Shown here: positions 12,386-22,412 of the stretch, piece after piece
How the letters are laid out: each line of letters starts with the position of its first letter
Numbering within the stretch: the stretch's first letter is position 1
Assembly: GCA_947630135.1 (NCBI GenBank)
Contig: CANRGH010000019.1
Location: 1 to 45,018 of the forward strand
Direction: 5' to 3'
Source: an uncultured Monoglobus sp.
GTDB taxonomy: Bacteria > Bacillota > Clostridia > Monoglobales > Monoglobaceae
Length of the DNA stretch: 45,018 nucleotides
Made by a program: the position numbers and the translations under genes
The notes under the pieces: generated by a model
What the model saw: only the letters and a program-made list of their open reading frames with translations
What the model was told of the DNA's origin: nothing
The model's database searches: none

Positions 12386-14080
12386 ATGATTAAAAACGGT
12401 GCCGACATCGTTTTGGAATGTTTGCTTGAACAGGGCGTTGACACTGTCTTCGGCTATCCCGGAGGCGCTATTTTGAATGTCTATGACGCCTTTTATAAAT
12501 ATTCGGGAAAGATCCGTCATATCCTCACCTCTCACGAGCAAGGGGCGGCTCACGCCGCTGACGGATACGCCAGAAGCACCGGCAGGGTGGGAGTCTGCGT
12601 GGCCACGTCCGGCCCAGGAGCGACCAACCTTGTGACGGGTATCGCAACGGCTTATATGGACTCGGTTCCCATTGTGGCGATAACCTGCAACGTTGCCAAT
12701 AATCTTTTGGGCAAAGACAGCTTTCAGGAGGTTGACATTGTCGGCATAACGATGCCCGTCACGAAGCACAACTTCCTTATCAAGAGCGCGGAGGATATCG
12801 CTCCCACGTTCAGAAGGGCGTTTAAGATCGCGGCCTCGGGTCGACCCGGCCCGGTGCTTATCGACATAACCAAGGACGCCACCGCGGGCGAGGCCGAGTA
12901 TAAAAAAGAAATTCCCGAGCGGATCGACAATTATAAGCTTGAGAGCGACTCAGCGGACTTTGACGAGGTCATAGGAATGATCGAGAAGTCGGAGCGGCCG
13001 TTTATACTCGCGGGCGGAGGAATTATCGCGGCGGGCGCCGCGAAGCAGCTCCACAAGTTCCAGAAAACGATCGACGCCCCCGTGGCGCTCGCGACTATGG
13101 GCCTCGGCGCTTTCCCGGCGAGCGACCCGGCTTTCACCGGAATGATAGGCATGCACGGCACAAAGACCTCGTCGCTCGCGATCAAGCACTGCGACCTTTT
13201 GATCAACATCGGATCGAGATTTTCGGATCGCGTTATCTGCAATCCCAAGACCTTCGCGAGACGCGCGAAGATCGTGCATATTGACGTTGACAGAGCCGAG
13301 ATAAACAAGAACATATTCACCGACGCGCATCTTATCGGCGACGCCGCGGCCGTGCTTGACGAGCTTAATAAGCGGCTGCACAAGCAGAAGCACACCGAGT
13401 GGATGGGCAAAATATCCGGCTGGAAAGAAAAATATCCCATGAAATACAGCGGCGGCGGAGAGTTCAATCCCGAGACGATCATCAAGGAGATAAAGCGTCA
13501 GGCGGGCGATGACTCATATCTTGTTACCGACGTCGGCCAGCACCAGATGTGGGCGGCTCAGTTCTACGGAATTGAAAAGCCGCGGCATTTCCTGTCGTCG
13601 GGCGGCCTCGGCACAATGGGCTACGGCGTCGGCGCCGCTATCGGCGCGCAGTCGGCGCATCCCGACAGCGTTGTTGTCAATATCTCGGGCGATGGCTGCT
13701 TCCACATGAATTTGCAGGAGCTGTCAACCGCGGCGACGCAGAAGCTGCCGATAATCGACGTTATTATGAACAACAACGTTCTCGGCATGGTTCGCCAGTG
13801 GCAGAGGCTGTTCTACGGCGAGAGGTTCTCACAGACGACTCTCAACAAACCCACCGACTATGACATGGTTTCAAAGGGCCTCGGCGCGAACGCATTCACG
13901 GTCACGAACATGGATGAGCTGAAACACGCTGTCAGCGAGGCGCTCAAGACGCGGAACAAGCCCACGGTTATAAACTGCGTTATCAATCAGGACCACAACG
14001 TGCTCCCGATGGTGCCCGGCGGCGAGTCGATCGAGGAGCCCATTCTTGAAATAACCACGGACGGCAAGGAGGTCAGATAA
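12386..14080 (+). CDS. ilvB: Acetohydroxyacid synthase large subunit
   Basis: 564 residues from ATG 12386; AAAGGAG ends about 12 nt before. ATG 12374 is too close to the ribosome site, and the frame beginning at 12314 starts within the promoter. It joins two pyruvates to acetolactate, or pyruvate and 2-oxobutyrate to acetohydroxybutyrate, using TPP and FAD. Landmarks: VFGYPGGAILNVYDAF with HEQGAAHAADGYAR (catalytic Glu), the FAD-binding middle domain, and the TPP motif GDGCFHMNLQELSTAATQKLPIIDVIMNNN with Mg ligands. Its TAA touches the ATG of ilvN. It is the first gene of the operon. Confidence 0.95.
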   Translation: MIKNGADIVLECLLEQGVDTVFGYPGGAILNVYDAFYKYSGKIRHILTSHEQGAAHAADGYARSTGRVGVCVATSGPGATNLVTGIATAYMDSVPIVAITCNVANNLLGKDSFQEVDIVGITMPVTKHNFLIKSAEDIAPTFRRAFKIAASGRPGPVLIDITKDATAGEAEYKKEIPERIDNYKLESDSADFDEVIGMIEKSERPFILAGGGIIAAGAAKQLHKFQKTIDAPVALATMGLGAFPASDPAFTGMIGMHGTKTSSLAIKHCDLLINIGSRFSDRVICNPKTFARRAKIVHIDVDRAEINKNIFTDAHLIGDAAAVLDELNKRLHKQKHTEWMGKISGWKEKYPMKYSGGGEFNPETIIKEIKRQAGDDSYLVTDVGQHQMWAAQFYGIEKPRHFLSSGGLGTMGYGVGAAIGAQSAHPDSVVVNISGDGCFHMNLQELSTAATQKLPIIDVIMNNNVLGMVRQWQRLFYGERFSQTTLNKPTDYDMVSKGLGANAFTVTNMDELKHAVSEALKTRNKPTVINCVINQDHNVLPMVPGGESIEEPILEITTDGKEVR

Positions 14081-14635
14081 ATGAGCGGAATTATTACAAA
14101 TCCTGTTCCCGAAAACAGCCAGGATAAGAGAGAAATGCACGTTCTCTCAATTCATGTTGATAACCACGCGGGCGTGCTGAGCCGCATTGCGGGCCTGTTT
14201 TCGCGCCGCATGTACAACATTGACAGCCTGTCGGTCGGCGTTACCGAGGATCCGAAGATCTCGCGCATGACGATCGTGACCCACGCCGACGAGAACACGT
14301 TTCATCAGATACAGAACCAGCTCGCCAAGCTTGAGGACGTCAAGCACATCTGCGAGCTTCATAAGGATCAGGCGGTCCTGCGCGAGCATGTGCTGATCAA
14401 GGTGAACAACAAGGACACCACTGCGATCATGCAGATATGCCAGATCTTCAGGGCAAATGTCGTTGACGTTTCAAAAAAGTTGCTGACTCTCGAGCTCACG
14501 GGCGGCCCCAGCAAGATCACGGCGTTTATCGACCTTATGGAACAGTTTGAGATAGAGGGCCTTGTCCGCACCGGACTCACAGGCCTAAAGCGCGGAAGCA
14601 CCACGGAGGCGGAAGAGGCCGCGCTGAACGAGTAA
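14081..14635 (+). CDS. ilvN: Acetohydroxyacid synthase small (regulatory) subunit
   Basis: 184 residues. The N-terminal ACT domain (about 19-95) has HVLSIHVDNHAGVLSRIAGLFSRRMYNIDSLSVG, the valine-binding feedback region of IlvH/IlvN proteins. The C-terminal domain (about 100-175) activates the large subunit. The ATG follows the ilvB stop without a gap. It confers end-product control, which may matter more here because no transcriptional attenuator is seen. It is slightly longer than the typical ~160-170 residues because of an N-terminal extension and an acidic tail. Confidence 0.93.
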   Translation: MSGIITNPVPENSQDKREMHVLSIHVDNHAGVLSRIAGLFSRRMYNIDSLSVGVTEDPKISRMTIVTHADENTFHQIQNQLAKLEDVKHICELHKDQAVLREHVLIKVNNKDTTAIMQICQIFRANVVDVSKKLLTLELTGGPSKITAFIDLMEQFEIEGLVRTGLTGLKRGSTTEAEEAALNE

Positions 14636-14639
14636 TATC

Positions 14640-14690
14640 TAAAATATTATTTAAAAATTCGGAAAAATAATTAATTTTTAAAATATTTGG
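14640..14690 (+). other. AT-rich imperfect inverted repeat before ilvC
   Basis: AAAATATTATTTAAAAATT and AATTTTTAAAATATTT are complementary around a CGG-containing centre. The element fills the ilvN-ilvC gap just before the ribosome site TTGGAGG. It may be an mRNA processing or stability element; no function can be shown. Confidence 0.4.
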
Positions 14691-14701
14691 AGGTTTTATA
14701 A

Positions 14702-15697
14702 ATGGCAAAATTATATCATGAAAGCGATTGTAATCTGGGTCTGCTGAACAACAAGACGGTTGCGATCATCGGTTACGGAAGTCAGGGCCACGCCCACGCT
14801 CTTAACCTTAAGGAGAGCGGCGTTAACGTAATTATCGGTCTGTACCCCGGCAGCAAGTCGTGGAAAACAGCCGAGGAAGCCGGATTTGAGGTTTATAACT
14901 CGGACGAGGCGGCAAAGAAGGCCGACATAATCATGATACTTATCAACGACGAGAAGCAGGCAAAGCTTTATAAAGAGAACATAGAGCCCAACTTAGAGCC
15001 CGGCAACGTGCTTGCCTTCGCTCACGGCTTTAACATTCACTTCAAGCTCATCACTCCCCCGAAGGATGTTGACGTTATAATGGTTGCTCCCAAGGGCCCC
15101 GGCCACACCGTTCGCAGCGAGTATGTAGCGGGTAAGGGCGTTCCCTGTCTGGTAGCCGTTGAGCAGGATGCTACCGGCAACGCTATGGACATCGGTCTGG
15201 CATATGCCGCGGGCATCGGCGGCGCGAGAGCCGGCGTGCTCGAGACCACGTTCAGAATGGAGACCGAGACCGACCTGTTCGGCGAGCAGTGCGTGCTGTG
15301 CGGCGGCGTGACGGCTCTGATGGAGGCGGGCTTTGAGACTCTGGTCGAGGCCGGATACGATCCTCAGAACGCGTACTTCGAGTGCATCCATGAGATGAAG
15401 CTTATCGTTGATCTTATCTATCACGGCGGCTTCGGCGAGATGAGAAACTCGATCTCCGACACAGCCGAGTACGGCGACTACGAGATAGGCAAGAGAATTA
15501 TCACCGAGGATACCAAGAAAGAGATGAAGAAGGTTCTCAGCGAGATCCAGGACGGCACATTCGCCAAGAGCTGGATCACCGAGAACGCTGTCAACAGACC
15601 TCACTTCAACGCCACCCGCAGAATTAAGGCTGAGCATCAGCTTGAGCAGGTTGGCAGAGAGATAAGAAAGCTCTACTCCTGGAACGACGAGAAATAA
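14702..15697 (+). CDS. ilvC: Ketol-acid reductoisomerase (class I)
   Basis: 331 residues, the class I length. The N-terminal Rossmann domain has [17 protein letters not shown] and the cofactor loop [16 protein letters not shown]; a Tyr stands where many NADPH enzymes have Arg, so cofactor preference may differ. The C-terminal knotted domain has metal ligands in [11 protein letters not shown] and [12 protein letters not shown]. It converts acetolactate or acetohydroxybutyrate to dihydroxy acids. TTGGAGG precedes the ATG. A GC-rich hairpin follows before cimA. Confidence 0.95.
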   Translation: MAKLYHESDCNLGLLNNKTVAIIGYGSQGHAHALNLKESGVNVIIGLYPGSKSWKTAEEAGFEVYNSDEAAKKADIIMILINDEKQAKLYKENIEPNLEPGNVLAFAHGFNIHFKLITPPKDVDVIMVAPKGPGHTVRSEYVAGKGVPCLVAVEQDATGNAMDIGLAYAAGIGGARAGVLETTFRMETETDLFGEQCVLCGGVTALMEAGFETLVEAGYDPQNAYFECIHEMKLIVDLIYHGGFGEMRNSISDTAEYGDYEIGKRIITEDTKKEMKKVLSEIQDGTFAKSWITENAVNRPHFNATRRIKAEHQLEQVGREIRKLYSWNDEK

Positions 15698-15711
15698 GAG
15701 AGGTTTTTATA

Positions 15712-15735
15712 GGCGGCGGCTAAGCAGCCGCCGCC
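15712..15735 (+). terminator. Perfect GC-rich hairpin after ilvC, weak or partial terminator
   Basis: GGCGGCGGCT (15712-15721) and AGCCGCCGCC (15726-15735) form a 10-bp perfect stem with loop AAGC. Only TTCTG follows, so full termination is doubtful; it may set 3' ends or reduce read-through into cimA. Confidence 0.5.
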
Positions 15736-15745
15736 TTCTGAATTA

Positions 15746-15851
15746 GTAGGGGACGGCGCCCTCGACGGCCCGAAGTCCGTGTTCGTAGGGGGGCGGCGCC
15801 CCCGACGTCCCGCCTTCCGAGTGTGTAGGGGACGGCGCCCTCGACGTCCCG
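15746..15851 (+). repeat. Three tandem palindromic GC-rich repeats in the ilvC-cimA gap
   Basis: Units at 15746-15772, 15785-15812 and 15825-15851 each start GTAGGGG, contain GGCGCC, and end GACGTCCCG or a close variant, with a 39-40 nt period. Each unit can fold on itself. A related GTAGGGGCGG...CCGCCCG unit occurs at 41458-41482. They resemble small dispersed intergenic palindromes rather than genes. Confidence 0.7.
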
Positions 15852-15887
15852 AATATAATGCCCCGAATATAATTTAGGAGGATTTTC

Positions 15888-17525
15888 TTGAAAATAAATG
15901 ATCGCCGCCTTGGCGGCAGAGAAGAAAAAAACATTGAAATTTTTGACTCGACCCTGCGCGACGGAGCCCAGGGCGAGGGAATTTCCTTTTCGATTGAGGA
16001 TAAGCTCAATATCGTTAAGGCCCTCGACTATGTGGGCGCGGATTACATAGAGGCGGGCAACCCCGGCTCAAATCCGAAGGACCTGGAATTCTTTGAAAGG
16101 ATTGACCGTTCAAAAATGCGCCATGCGCGGCTTGTGGCTTTCGGTTCGACCTGCCGCAAGGGCACCGCGCCGGAGAATGACGAGAACTGCGCGTCGCTGC
16201 TGACCGCGAACACGGACGTTGTGGCCGTTTTCGGCAAGACATGGGACCTGCATGTGACCGATATACTCAAAACGTCACTTTCCGAAAATCTGCGCATGAT
16301 CTATGACACGGTAAAATTTTTCAAAAGCCACGGCAAAGAGGTCATATTTGACGCCGAGCATTATTTTGACGGCTTCAAGCGCAACGCCGATTATGCCAAA
16401 TCGGCGGTCGGAGCGGCGATAGACGCGGGCGCGGACAGGATAGTGCTGTGCGAGACAAACGGCGGCTGCCTGCCGGACGAGGTTGAGAGGATCACCGCCG
16501 AAACCTGTGAGACGTTCCCCGACGCGGTGATAGGAATTCACTGCCACAACGACAGCGGCTGCGCCGCTGCCAATTCAATGGCGGCTGTCAAAGCGGGCGC
16601 GCGGCACGTTCAGGGCACATATCTCGGCTACGGCGAGCGGTGCGGCAACGCCAATCTTTCCACCGTGATCCCAAATCTTCAGATAAAGCAGGATTACCGC
16701 TGTGTGCCCGAAAAGAACCTTGAGCGCTTCACAAGGACCGCCCGCTGGATCTCCGAGATCGCCAACCTCTCGCTGTTTAAGGGCATGCCCTATGTCGGCG
16801 GTTCGGCGTTCTCGCACAAGGCGGGAATGCATATCGACGCGGTAGCCAAGGAGTCGGCGTCGTTCGAGCACATCAATCCCGAGAGCATTGGCAACGAGCG
16901 CAGGTTTTTAATGAGCGAGGTCGCGGGCCGCGGAACCGTGCTTAAAAAGATCAGCAAGCTCGCGCCGAACCTCACAAAGGACTCGCCCGAGACGGCCGAG
17001 ATCTGCGCGCGGGTAAAGCAGCTCGAATACGAGGGATATTCATTCGAGGCGGCCGAGGCAAGCTTTGAACTTCTGGTCAGAGAGGTGCTCGGCACCAAGA
17101 AAAACTATTTCACGCTCAACTATTTCAAAACGATAGTCGAGCCCGAGGAAAACGATTTCAGCGCCTCCGCGATAATCAAGATCACGGTTGGCGACAAGAC
17201 CGAGATAACAGCGGCCGAGGGCAACGGCCCGGTCCACGCGCTCGACAACGCGCTGCGGCGCGTGCTTGAGGGATTTTATCCCCAGCTCGGCGGCGTGCAC
17301 CTGACCGACTACAAGGTAAGAGTGCTTGAGCCGCAGCAGGCTACGGGCGCGAAGGTGCGCGTTTTGATCGAAAGCACCGACGAGTCGGGAAGCTGGACGA
17401 CGGTCGGCGTTTCGGCCGACGTTATAGCCGCCTCGTGGATCGCGCTGGTTTCATCGGTTGAATATAAATTAATGAAGGAGGAGAAAAATAATGGGTATGA
17501 CAATGACGCAGAAAATTTTGGCTGA
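15888..17525 (+). CDS. cimA: (R)-citramalate synthase
   Basis: 545 residues with TTG start at 15888, 6 nt after TAGGAGG. It condenses pyruvate and acetyl-CoA to citramalate, the entry to the threonine-independent isoleucine route. The DRE-TIM motif is [17 protein letters not shown], where [10 protein letters not shown] marks the TIGR00977-type citramalate synthase rather than LeuA. The second catalytic/metal block is [16 protein letters not shown], followed by [11 protein letters not shown] and [16 protein letters not shown]-terminal regulatory (LeuA-dimer) domain, about residues 400-530, suggests feedback control. The 3' end overlaps leuC by 35 nt, which adds a short Asn/Asp-rich tail. Confidence 0.92.
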   Translation: MKINDRRLGGREEKNIEIFDSTLRDGAQGEGISFSIEDKLNIVKALDYVGADYIEAGNPGSNPKDLEFFERIDRSKMRHARLVAFGSTCRKGTAPENDENCASLLTANTDVVAVFGKTWDLHVTDILKTSLSENLRMIYDTVKFFKSHGKEVIFDAEHYFDGFKRNADYAKSAVGAAIDAGADRIVLCETNGGCLPDEVERITAETCETFPDAVIGIHCHNDSGCAAANSMAAVKAGARHVQGTYLGYGERCGNANLSTVIPNLQIKQDYRCVPEKNLERFTRTARWISEIANLSLFKGMPYVGGSAFSHKAGMHIDAVAKESASFEHINPESIGNERRFLMSEVAGRGTVLKKISKLAPNLTKDSPETAEICARVKQLEYEGYSFEAAEASFELLVREVLGTKKNYFTLNYFKTIVEPEENDFSASAIIKITVGDKTEITAAEGNGPVHALDNALRRVLEGFYPQLGGVHLTDYKVRVLEPQQATGAKVRVLIESTDESGSWTTVGVSADVIAASWIALVSSVEYKLMKEEKNNGYDNDAENFG

Positions 17526-18750
17526 CCACGCGGGTCTTGACTCGGTCAAGGCGGGTCAGCTTATCCGCGCAAAGCTCGACATGGTTCTGGGCAACGACGT
17601 CACGACTCCGGTCGCGATCAAGGAGTTCAAGGCCGCGGGCTTTGATAAGGTTTTTGACAAAGACAAGGTCTCTATCGTCCTAGACCACTTCACGCCGAAC
17701 AAGGACATAAAATCGGCTGAACACTGCAAAATGTGCCGCGAGTTCGCGGGCGACAAGAATGTTACCAATTTCTATGACGTGGGCGAGATGGGCGTTGAGC
17801 ACGCTCTGCTGCCCGAAAAAGGCCTAGTCGCTCCGGGCGAGGTCATTATCGGCGCGGACTCCCACACCTGCACATACGGCGCTGTCGGCGCTTTTTCGAC
17901 CGGCGTTGGCTCGACCGACATGGCGGCAGGAATGGCGACCGGCGAGGCGTGGTTCAAGGTTCCCGCGGCGCTTAAATTTAACCTGATCGGCAAGCCCGCG
18001 AAGTGGATCTCCGGAAAGGACGTTATCCTGCATATAATCGGCATGATCGGCGTTGACGGAGCGCTCTATAAGTCAATGGAGTTTACGGGCGAAGGCCTTA
18101 AATACCTTTCGATCGACGACCGTCTGACCATGGCAAACATGGCTATCGAGGCGGGCGGCAAGAACGGCATTTTCGAGGTTGACGAGGTGACAAAGGCTTA
18201 CCTTGACGAGAGAGTTGACAGAGATTATAAGATTTACACGGCTGACGACGACGCAGAATACGACGCGGTTTACGATATTGACCTTTCGGCGTTAAAGCCG
18301 ACGGTCGCGTTCCCGCATCTGCCCGAGAACACCAAGACGATCGACGAGGTCGGAGAGGTGAAGCTTGACCAGTGCGTAATCGGCTCGTGCACCAACGGCC
18401 GCCTTGAGGACCTTGAAAAGGCCGCCGAAATATTTAAGGGCAGACATGTCGCGAAGAACATGAGGGCGATAATCATTCCCGCCACTCAGAAGATTTACCG
18501 CGAGGCCATGAAGGAAGGCCTGTTTGATATATTCATGGACGCGGGCTGCGTTATTTCGACGCCCACCTGCGGCCCCTGCCTCGGCGGACACATGGGAATT
18601 CTGGCAAAGGACGAGAGAGCGATCTCCACATCCAACAGAAACTTTGTCGGCAGAATGGGTCATCCCGAGTCCGAGGTTTATCTGGCAAGCCCTGTTGTGG
18701 CGGCTGCCTCGGCGATCAAGGGTTACATCTGCAGCCCCGACGAGATATAG
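17491..18750 (+). CDS. leuC: 3-isopropylmalate/(R)-2-methylmalate dehydratase large subunit
   Basis: 419 residues, the shorter archaeal/clostridial LeuC (HACN-like) type. Iron-sulfur ligands are in VIGSCTNGR and [37 protein letters not shown] is the aconitase-family block. With LeuD it isomerises isopropylmalate and, in this operon, citramalate to 3-methylmalate. AAGGAGG precedes the ATG, which lies inside the end of cimA (35-nt overlap), implying coupled expression. Confidence 0.94.
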   Translation: MGMTMTQKILADHAGLDSVKAGQLIRAKLDMVLGNDVTTPVAIKEFKAAGFDKVFDKDKVSIVLDHFTPNKDIKSAEHCKMCREFAGDKNVTNFYDVGEMGVEHALLPEKGLVAPGEVIIGADSHTCTYGAVGAFSTGVGSTDMAAGMATGEAWFKVPAALKFNLIGKPAKWISGKDVILHIIGMIGVDGALYKSMEFTGEGLKYLSIDDRLTMANMAIEAGGKNGIFEVDEVTKAYLDERVDRDYKIYTADDDAEYDAVYDIDLSALKPTVAFPHLPENTKTIDEVGEVKLDQCVIGSCTNGRLEDLEKAAEIFKGRHVAKNMRAIIIPATQKIYREAMKEGLFDIFMDAGCVISTPTCGPCLGGHMGILAKDERAISTSNRNFVGRMGHPESEVYLASPVVAAASAIKGYICSPDEI

Positions 18751-18764
18751 AAAGGAGCTTGACT

Positions 18765-19244
18765 ATGAACGCAAAAGGAAAAGTACACAAGTATCTTGAT
18801 AATGTTGACACGGACGTTATAATCCCCGCCCGCTATCTGAACTCCTCGGAGCCCTCGGAGCTTGCGGCGCACTGCATGGAGGATATTGACGCGGAGTTCG
18901 TAAACAACGTCAAGCCGGGCGATATTATGGTTGCCCGCAACAACTTCGGCTGCGGCTCCTCGCGCGAGCACGCGCCTATCGCCATAAAGGCCTCGGGCAT
19001 CGGCTGCGTTATTGCTGCGACCTTCGCGAGAATTTTCTACCGCAATGCGATAAACATAGGGCTTCCCATTATGGAGTGCCCCGAGGCCGCGGAGAATATA
19101 AACGCGGGCGACGAGGTTGAGGTTGATTTTGACACCGGAATAATCAAGGATATAACCACGGGCAAAGAGTTCAAAGCCGAGCCCTTCCCCGAGTTTATAA
19201 AAGATATAATCAACAAAAACGGATTGATGAACTCACTGAAATAA
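18765..19244 (+). CDS. leuD: 3-isopropylmalate/(R)-2-methylmalate dehydratase small subunit
   Basis: 159 residues from ATG 18765 with AAAGGAG before it. It has the swivel-domain signatures [16 protein letters not shown] and [25 protein letters not shown]. It forms the heterodimer with LeuC. Length and motifs match the short LeuD type that pairs with 419-residue LeuC. The gap to leuC is 14 nt and to leuB 16 nt. Confidence 0.94.
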   Translation: MNAKGKVHKYLDNVDTDVIIPARYLNSSEPSELAAHCMEDIDAEFVNNVKPGDIMVARNNFGCGSSREHAPIAIKASGIGCVIAATFARIFYRNAINIGLPIMECPEAAENINAGDEVEVDFDTGIIKDITTGKEFKAEPFPEFIKDIINKNGLMNSLK

Positions 19245-19260
19245 AGAAAGGAAACATGCC

Positions 19261-20340
19261 ATGAACATTAAATTAGCAGTAGTAAAAGGCGACGGAATAG
19301 GCCCCGAAATAATTACCGAGGCCGAGAAAGTCCTCGACAAGATCGGCGAAAAATACGGCCACACCTTTGAGTATACCGACATTCTGGCGGGCGGCTGCGC
19401 AATCGACGAGACCGGCGTTCCTCTGCCCGAGGAGTCGGTGAAGATCGCCAAGGCCTCCGACTCGGTGCTTCTCGGCGCGGTCGGCGGCCCCAAGTGGGAC
19501 ACCCTGCCCGGACATTTAAGACCCGAGAAGGCTCTGCTGGGCCTGCGTTCCGAGCTCGGCCTGTTCGCCAACATCAGACCCGCAAAGCTGCATGACGCGC
19601 TCGCCGGCGCGTGTCCGCTCAAGCCCGAGATCTCGGAGGGTGGCCTTGATTTGGTTATCGTGCGCGAGCTCACCGGCGGCCTGTATTTCGGCGACAGAGG
19701 CAGACGCAACGAGACGACCGGAAACGAGGAGGCCTATGACGAGCTCAAATATTCGGTAAGCGAGATCGAGAGAATAGGCAGAGTCGCGTTCGAGCTTGCA
19801 ATGAAGCGCGACCGCAAAAAGGTGACAAGCGTTGACAAGGCCAATGTTATCGAAACTTCAAGGCTGTGGCGCGAGACTATGCACAAGCTCGCCAAGGAAT
19901 ATCCCGAGGTTGAGTATTCCGACATGCTCGTTGACAACTGCGCGATGCAGCTTGTTAGGAACCCCGGCCAGTTCGACGTTATTGTGACCGAGAATATGTT
20001 CGGCGATATCCTGTCCGACGAGGCGAGCATGACAACCGGCTCGATCGGAATGCTGCCCTCATCATCGCTCGGCGGCACCACACTCGGCATGTATGAGCCG
20101 ATCCACGGCAGCGCGCCGGATATTGCGGGCAAAAATATCGCGAACCCGATCGCCACGATCCTGTCCTGCGCCATGATGCTGCGCGACAGCTTCAGCCTTA
20201 TGGACGAGGCTAAGGATATTGAGGACGCGGTGACAAAGGTCCTGAACGACGGCTACAGAACCGCCGACATAATGGACGAGGGCGGAAAGCTCCTCGGAAC
20301 CAAAGAGATGGGCGACATAATAGTAAAATATATAGGATAA
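19261..20340 (+). CDS. leuB: 3-isopropylmalate dehydrogenase
   Basis: 359 residues. It oxidatively decarboxylates 3-isopropylmalate, and beta-methyl-D-malate from the CimA branch, with NAD+. Motifs: [17 protein letters not shown] at the N terminus, [18 protein letters not shown] with substrate-binding Arg residues, [12 protein letters not shown], the metal site [36 protein letters not shown], and [14 protein letters not shown] near the NAD site. It is the last gene of the operon, followed by a terminator. GAAAGGAAAC precedes the ATG. Confidence 0.95.
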   Translation: MNIKLAVVKGDGIGPEIITEAEKVLDKIGEKYGHTFEYTDILAGGCAIDETGVPLPEESVKIAKASDSVLLGAVGGPKWDTLPGHLRPEKALLGLRSELGLFANIRPAKLHDALAGACPLKPEISEGGLDLVIVRELTGGLYFGDRGRRNETTGNEEAYDELKYSVSEIERIGRVAFELAMKRDRKKVTSVDKANVIETSRLWRETMHKLAKEYPEVEYSDMLVDNCAMQLVRNPGQFDVIVTENMFGDILSDEASMTTGSIGMLPSSSLGGTTLGMYEPIHGSAPDIAGKNIANPIATILSCAMMLRDSFSLMDEAKDIEDAVTKVLNDGYRTADIMDEGGKLLGTKEMGDIIVKYIG

Positions 20341-20351
20341 TCAAAATACGA

Positions 20352-20380
20352 AAAAGCGGCTCGCCTGAGCCGCTTTTAGT
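20352..20380 (+). terminator. Terminator of the ilv-cim-leu operon
   Basis: AAAAGCGGCTC (20352-20362) and GAGCCGCTTTT (20367-20377) form an 11-bp perfect stem with loop GCCT. It probably also serves the convergent minus-strand genes. Confidence 0.88.
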
Positions 20381-20401
20381 TTGCCGTTTAATGCCCGTCG
20401 G

Positions 20402-21292
20402 TTAAGCGTAGCGCCGCACGATCCGCATAACTGATGAGAGATAAGAGCCTCCGAACATGTTAAGGTGGTTCAAAAGCTGATATAGGTTATACAAATCGCG
20501 TCTGTCCTCATATCCGCGCTCGATCGGCGCGGCCTCGTTATAAGCGGCGTAAAATTTGCGGTGGAAACCGCCGAACAGCTCGGTCATGGCAATGTCGGCC
20601 TCGGCGTGGCCGACGTAGGCCGCGGGATCGATTATCCACGCTCTGCCGTCGCTGCCCGTCATAAAGTTGCCGGACCACAGATCGCCGTGCAGCAGCGAGG
20701 GATGATCGGGCTCGATAAGGAGCCCGTCAAGCCTGTCGAGCAGCAAATTCGCGCGTTTGATGCCGGGAGCTGAGAAAAACCGCTCGGCCATGCGGAACTG
20801 CGGCTCAAGGCGGCAGTCCCTGAAAAACTCGATCCAGGAATTTTTGGGAGTGTTTATTTGTTTGGTATGGCCGATGTAGTTATCCGCCTTAAACCCGAAC
20901 GCGCCGTCGCTCACAAAGGAGTCTGCGTCCGCCTTGTGCATCCCGGCAAGCTGTCTGCCGAACGTCTCCCAGAAGTCGGAGGCTCTGCGGCCCTCATCAA
21001 TGAATTCGAGCAGCAGGAACGCCCTGCCGTTTTCGTCGCCGAACCCCAGGATTTTCGGCGCGCCTATAGTCCCGCTCCTCGCGATCGCAGCGAGACCCGC
21101 GGCTTCGGCCGCGAAAAATGAAGATGAGGCGCGGCGGTTGGACTTCATAAATACCTTTTTGCCGCCGCTTAGTGTGATCGCGAACGCGTCGTTAATATCG
21201 CCGCCGTAGAGACGGTCGGTATTTTCAATTTCAGCGCCGAACAATTCTTTCAGCGCTCCGCTTATTGATGAAAATTTTTTGATCCCGGTCAT
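20402..21292 (-). CDS. Fructosamine/ketosamine kinase family protein
   Basis: 296 residues with an aminoglycoside-phosphotransferase-like kinase fold. An N-terminal region has YGGDINDAFAITLSGGKKVFMKSN (ATP-site Lys in VFMK). The catalytic loop is LLHGDLWSGNFM, the metal Asp is in AWIIDPAAYVGHAEADIAM, and YNLYQLLNHLNMFGGSY closes the protein. This is the FN3K family, which phosphorylates fructosamines or ribulosamines on glycated proteins so they decompose. The gene lies 12 nt after the TtcA-like gene and is in its operon. Confidence 0.88.
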   Translation of the reverse strand: MTGIKKFSSISGALKELFGAEIENTDRLYGGDINDAFAITLSGGKKVFMKSNRRASSSFFAAEAAGLAAIARSGTIGAPKILGFGDENGRAFLLLEFIDEGRRASDFWETFGRQLAGMHKADADSFVSDGAFGFKADNYIGHTKQINTPKNSWIEFFRDCRLEPQFRMAERFFSAPGIKRANLLLDRLDGLLIEPDHPSLLHGDLWSGNFMTGSDGRAWIIDPAAYVGHAEADIAMTELFGGFHRKFYAAYNEAAPIERGYEDRRDLYNLYQLLNHLNMFGGSYLSSVMRIVRRYA

Positions 21293-21304
21293 TGCTTTTG
21301 CCCC

Positions 21305-22153
21305 CTATTCGGTTCTGTCGAACCGTTCCATAAAAGAGTGCTCTTCGCCCTCGGTTTTATAGCCCGGCATGGTGTCAAGGCAGACGGAGTGAATGCTGTT
21401 AAATATGTTTTTTTCGATTTGCGGGTTGTCTTTCCTGAGGCTTTTTATAAGGTGCTTGATCTCCTGACGCTTTGAGTCGCCTATGCCGTCGCCGCTGTTT
21501 GTGTAGTTGTCGGTGAAGCGGCAGGCACACTGAATAAATTCCAGATTATTGTAACGCTTCCAAGAGAGAATATCGTCCTCATTAACGCAATACAGGGGCC
21601 TTATCAGCGTCATTCCCTTAAAATTTGTGCTGTGCAGCTTCGGAAGCATTGCCTGGATCTGCGAGCCGTAAAACATTCCGATCAAAGTGGTTTCGATCAC
21701 GTCGCTGAGGTGGTGCCCCAGCGCTATTTTATTACAGTCGAGCTCCCGCGCCTTGCTGTAAAGGTGGCCGCGCCTCATGCGGGCGCAGAGATAGCAGGGC
21801 GATTGGCTCGCGTTGTTCGCGATCTCAAAGATGTCTGTTTCAAAAATTTTGATCGGAACATGCAGAAATTCCGCGTTGCTTTCGATTTTGCGGCGGTTGA
21901 CCTCGTTGTAGCCCGGGTCCATAACCAAAAACTCGAGCTCAAACGGGACCTCGCTGTGGCGGTGGAGCTGCTGCATGAGCTTCGCCATAAGCATCGAGTC
22001 CTTGCCGCCCGAAATGCAGACCGCGATTTTGTCGCCGCTTTCGATAAGCCGATAACGCTTGACCGCGGCGATAAACGGGTTCCATATTGTTTTGCGGTAT
22101 TTTTTAACAATGCTGCGCTCAACTTCCTGATACGGCTCTAATATTCTGCCCAT
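21305..22153 (-). CDS. TtcA-like tRNA thiolation ATP-pyrophosphatase
   Basis: 282 residues. The PP-loop is VCISGGKDSMLMAKLM (near residue 48). Cysteines in SPCYLCARMRRG and FIQCACRF could bind an iron-sulfur cluster or metal as in TtcA-type enzymes, and the LGHHLSDVIETTLIGMFYG block is typical. TtcA adds sulfur to cytidine 32 of tRNA; the related TtuA modifies U54, so the exact nucleoside is not fixed here. GAGAGGAAAC precedes the ATG. It is the first gene of a two-gene operon. Confidence 0.82.
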   Translation of the reverse strand: MGRILEPYQEVERSIVKKYRKTIWNPFIAAVKRYRLIESGDKIAVCISGGKDSMLMAKLMQQLHRHSEVPFELEFLVMDPGYNEVNRRKIESNAEFLHVPIKIFETDIFEIANNASQSPCYLCARMRRGHLYSKARELDCNKIALGHHLSDVIETTLIGMFYGSQIQAMLPKLHSTNFKGMTLIRPLYCVNEDDILSWKRYNNLEFIQCACRFTDNYTNSGDGIGDSKRQEIKHLIKSLRKDNPQIEKNIFNSIHSVCLDTMPGYKTEGEEHSFMERFDRTE

Positions 22154-22204
22154 TTTATTGTTTCCTCTCCGTGCCCGCCCTGTCGCGGGCTTTATGATGA
22201 TTTT

Positions 22205-22233
22205 ATTATACTCTTCCGCCGATAGAATGTCAA
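22205..22233 (-). promoter_or_regulatory. Consensus promoter of the ttcA-like operon
   Basis: On the minus strand TTGACA (22233-22228), a 17-nt spacer and TATAAT (22210-22205). The leader has a GCCCGC...GCGGGC-type hairpin (about 22173-22190) just before the ribosome site. Confidence 0.85.
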
Positions 22234-22305
22234 TATCACCCGCCGCCTTCGGAACAAACCTTAGGTTGTGACAGCATTGTTCTCGAAAATTTATATCAAA
22301 TTACC

Positions 22306-22334
22306 TTGAAGTGTTGAGAGTTTTATGATATTAT
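22306..22334 (+). promoter_or_regulatory. Promoter of the nitroreductase gene
   Basis: TTGAAG (22306-22311), a 17-nt spacer, TATTAT (22329-22334). Confidence 0.6.
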
Positions 22335-22412
22335 TATACCGCTAAATATAAAGGGCGGCGGATATAATGATCCGTGACGAAAATTTGCGCGTTTGCGTGG
22401 AAGGAGATTTTT

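Noticed and set aside
15746..15851. CRISPR-like array
   Set aside because: Only three self-complementary units with short, similar spacers of about 12 nt and no cas genes; it is an intergenic palindromic repeat.
15888..17525. 2-isopropylmalate synthase (leuA) as the identity of this gene
   Set aside because: The [10 protein letters not shown] active-site block and overall length fit the citramalate synthase family better.
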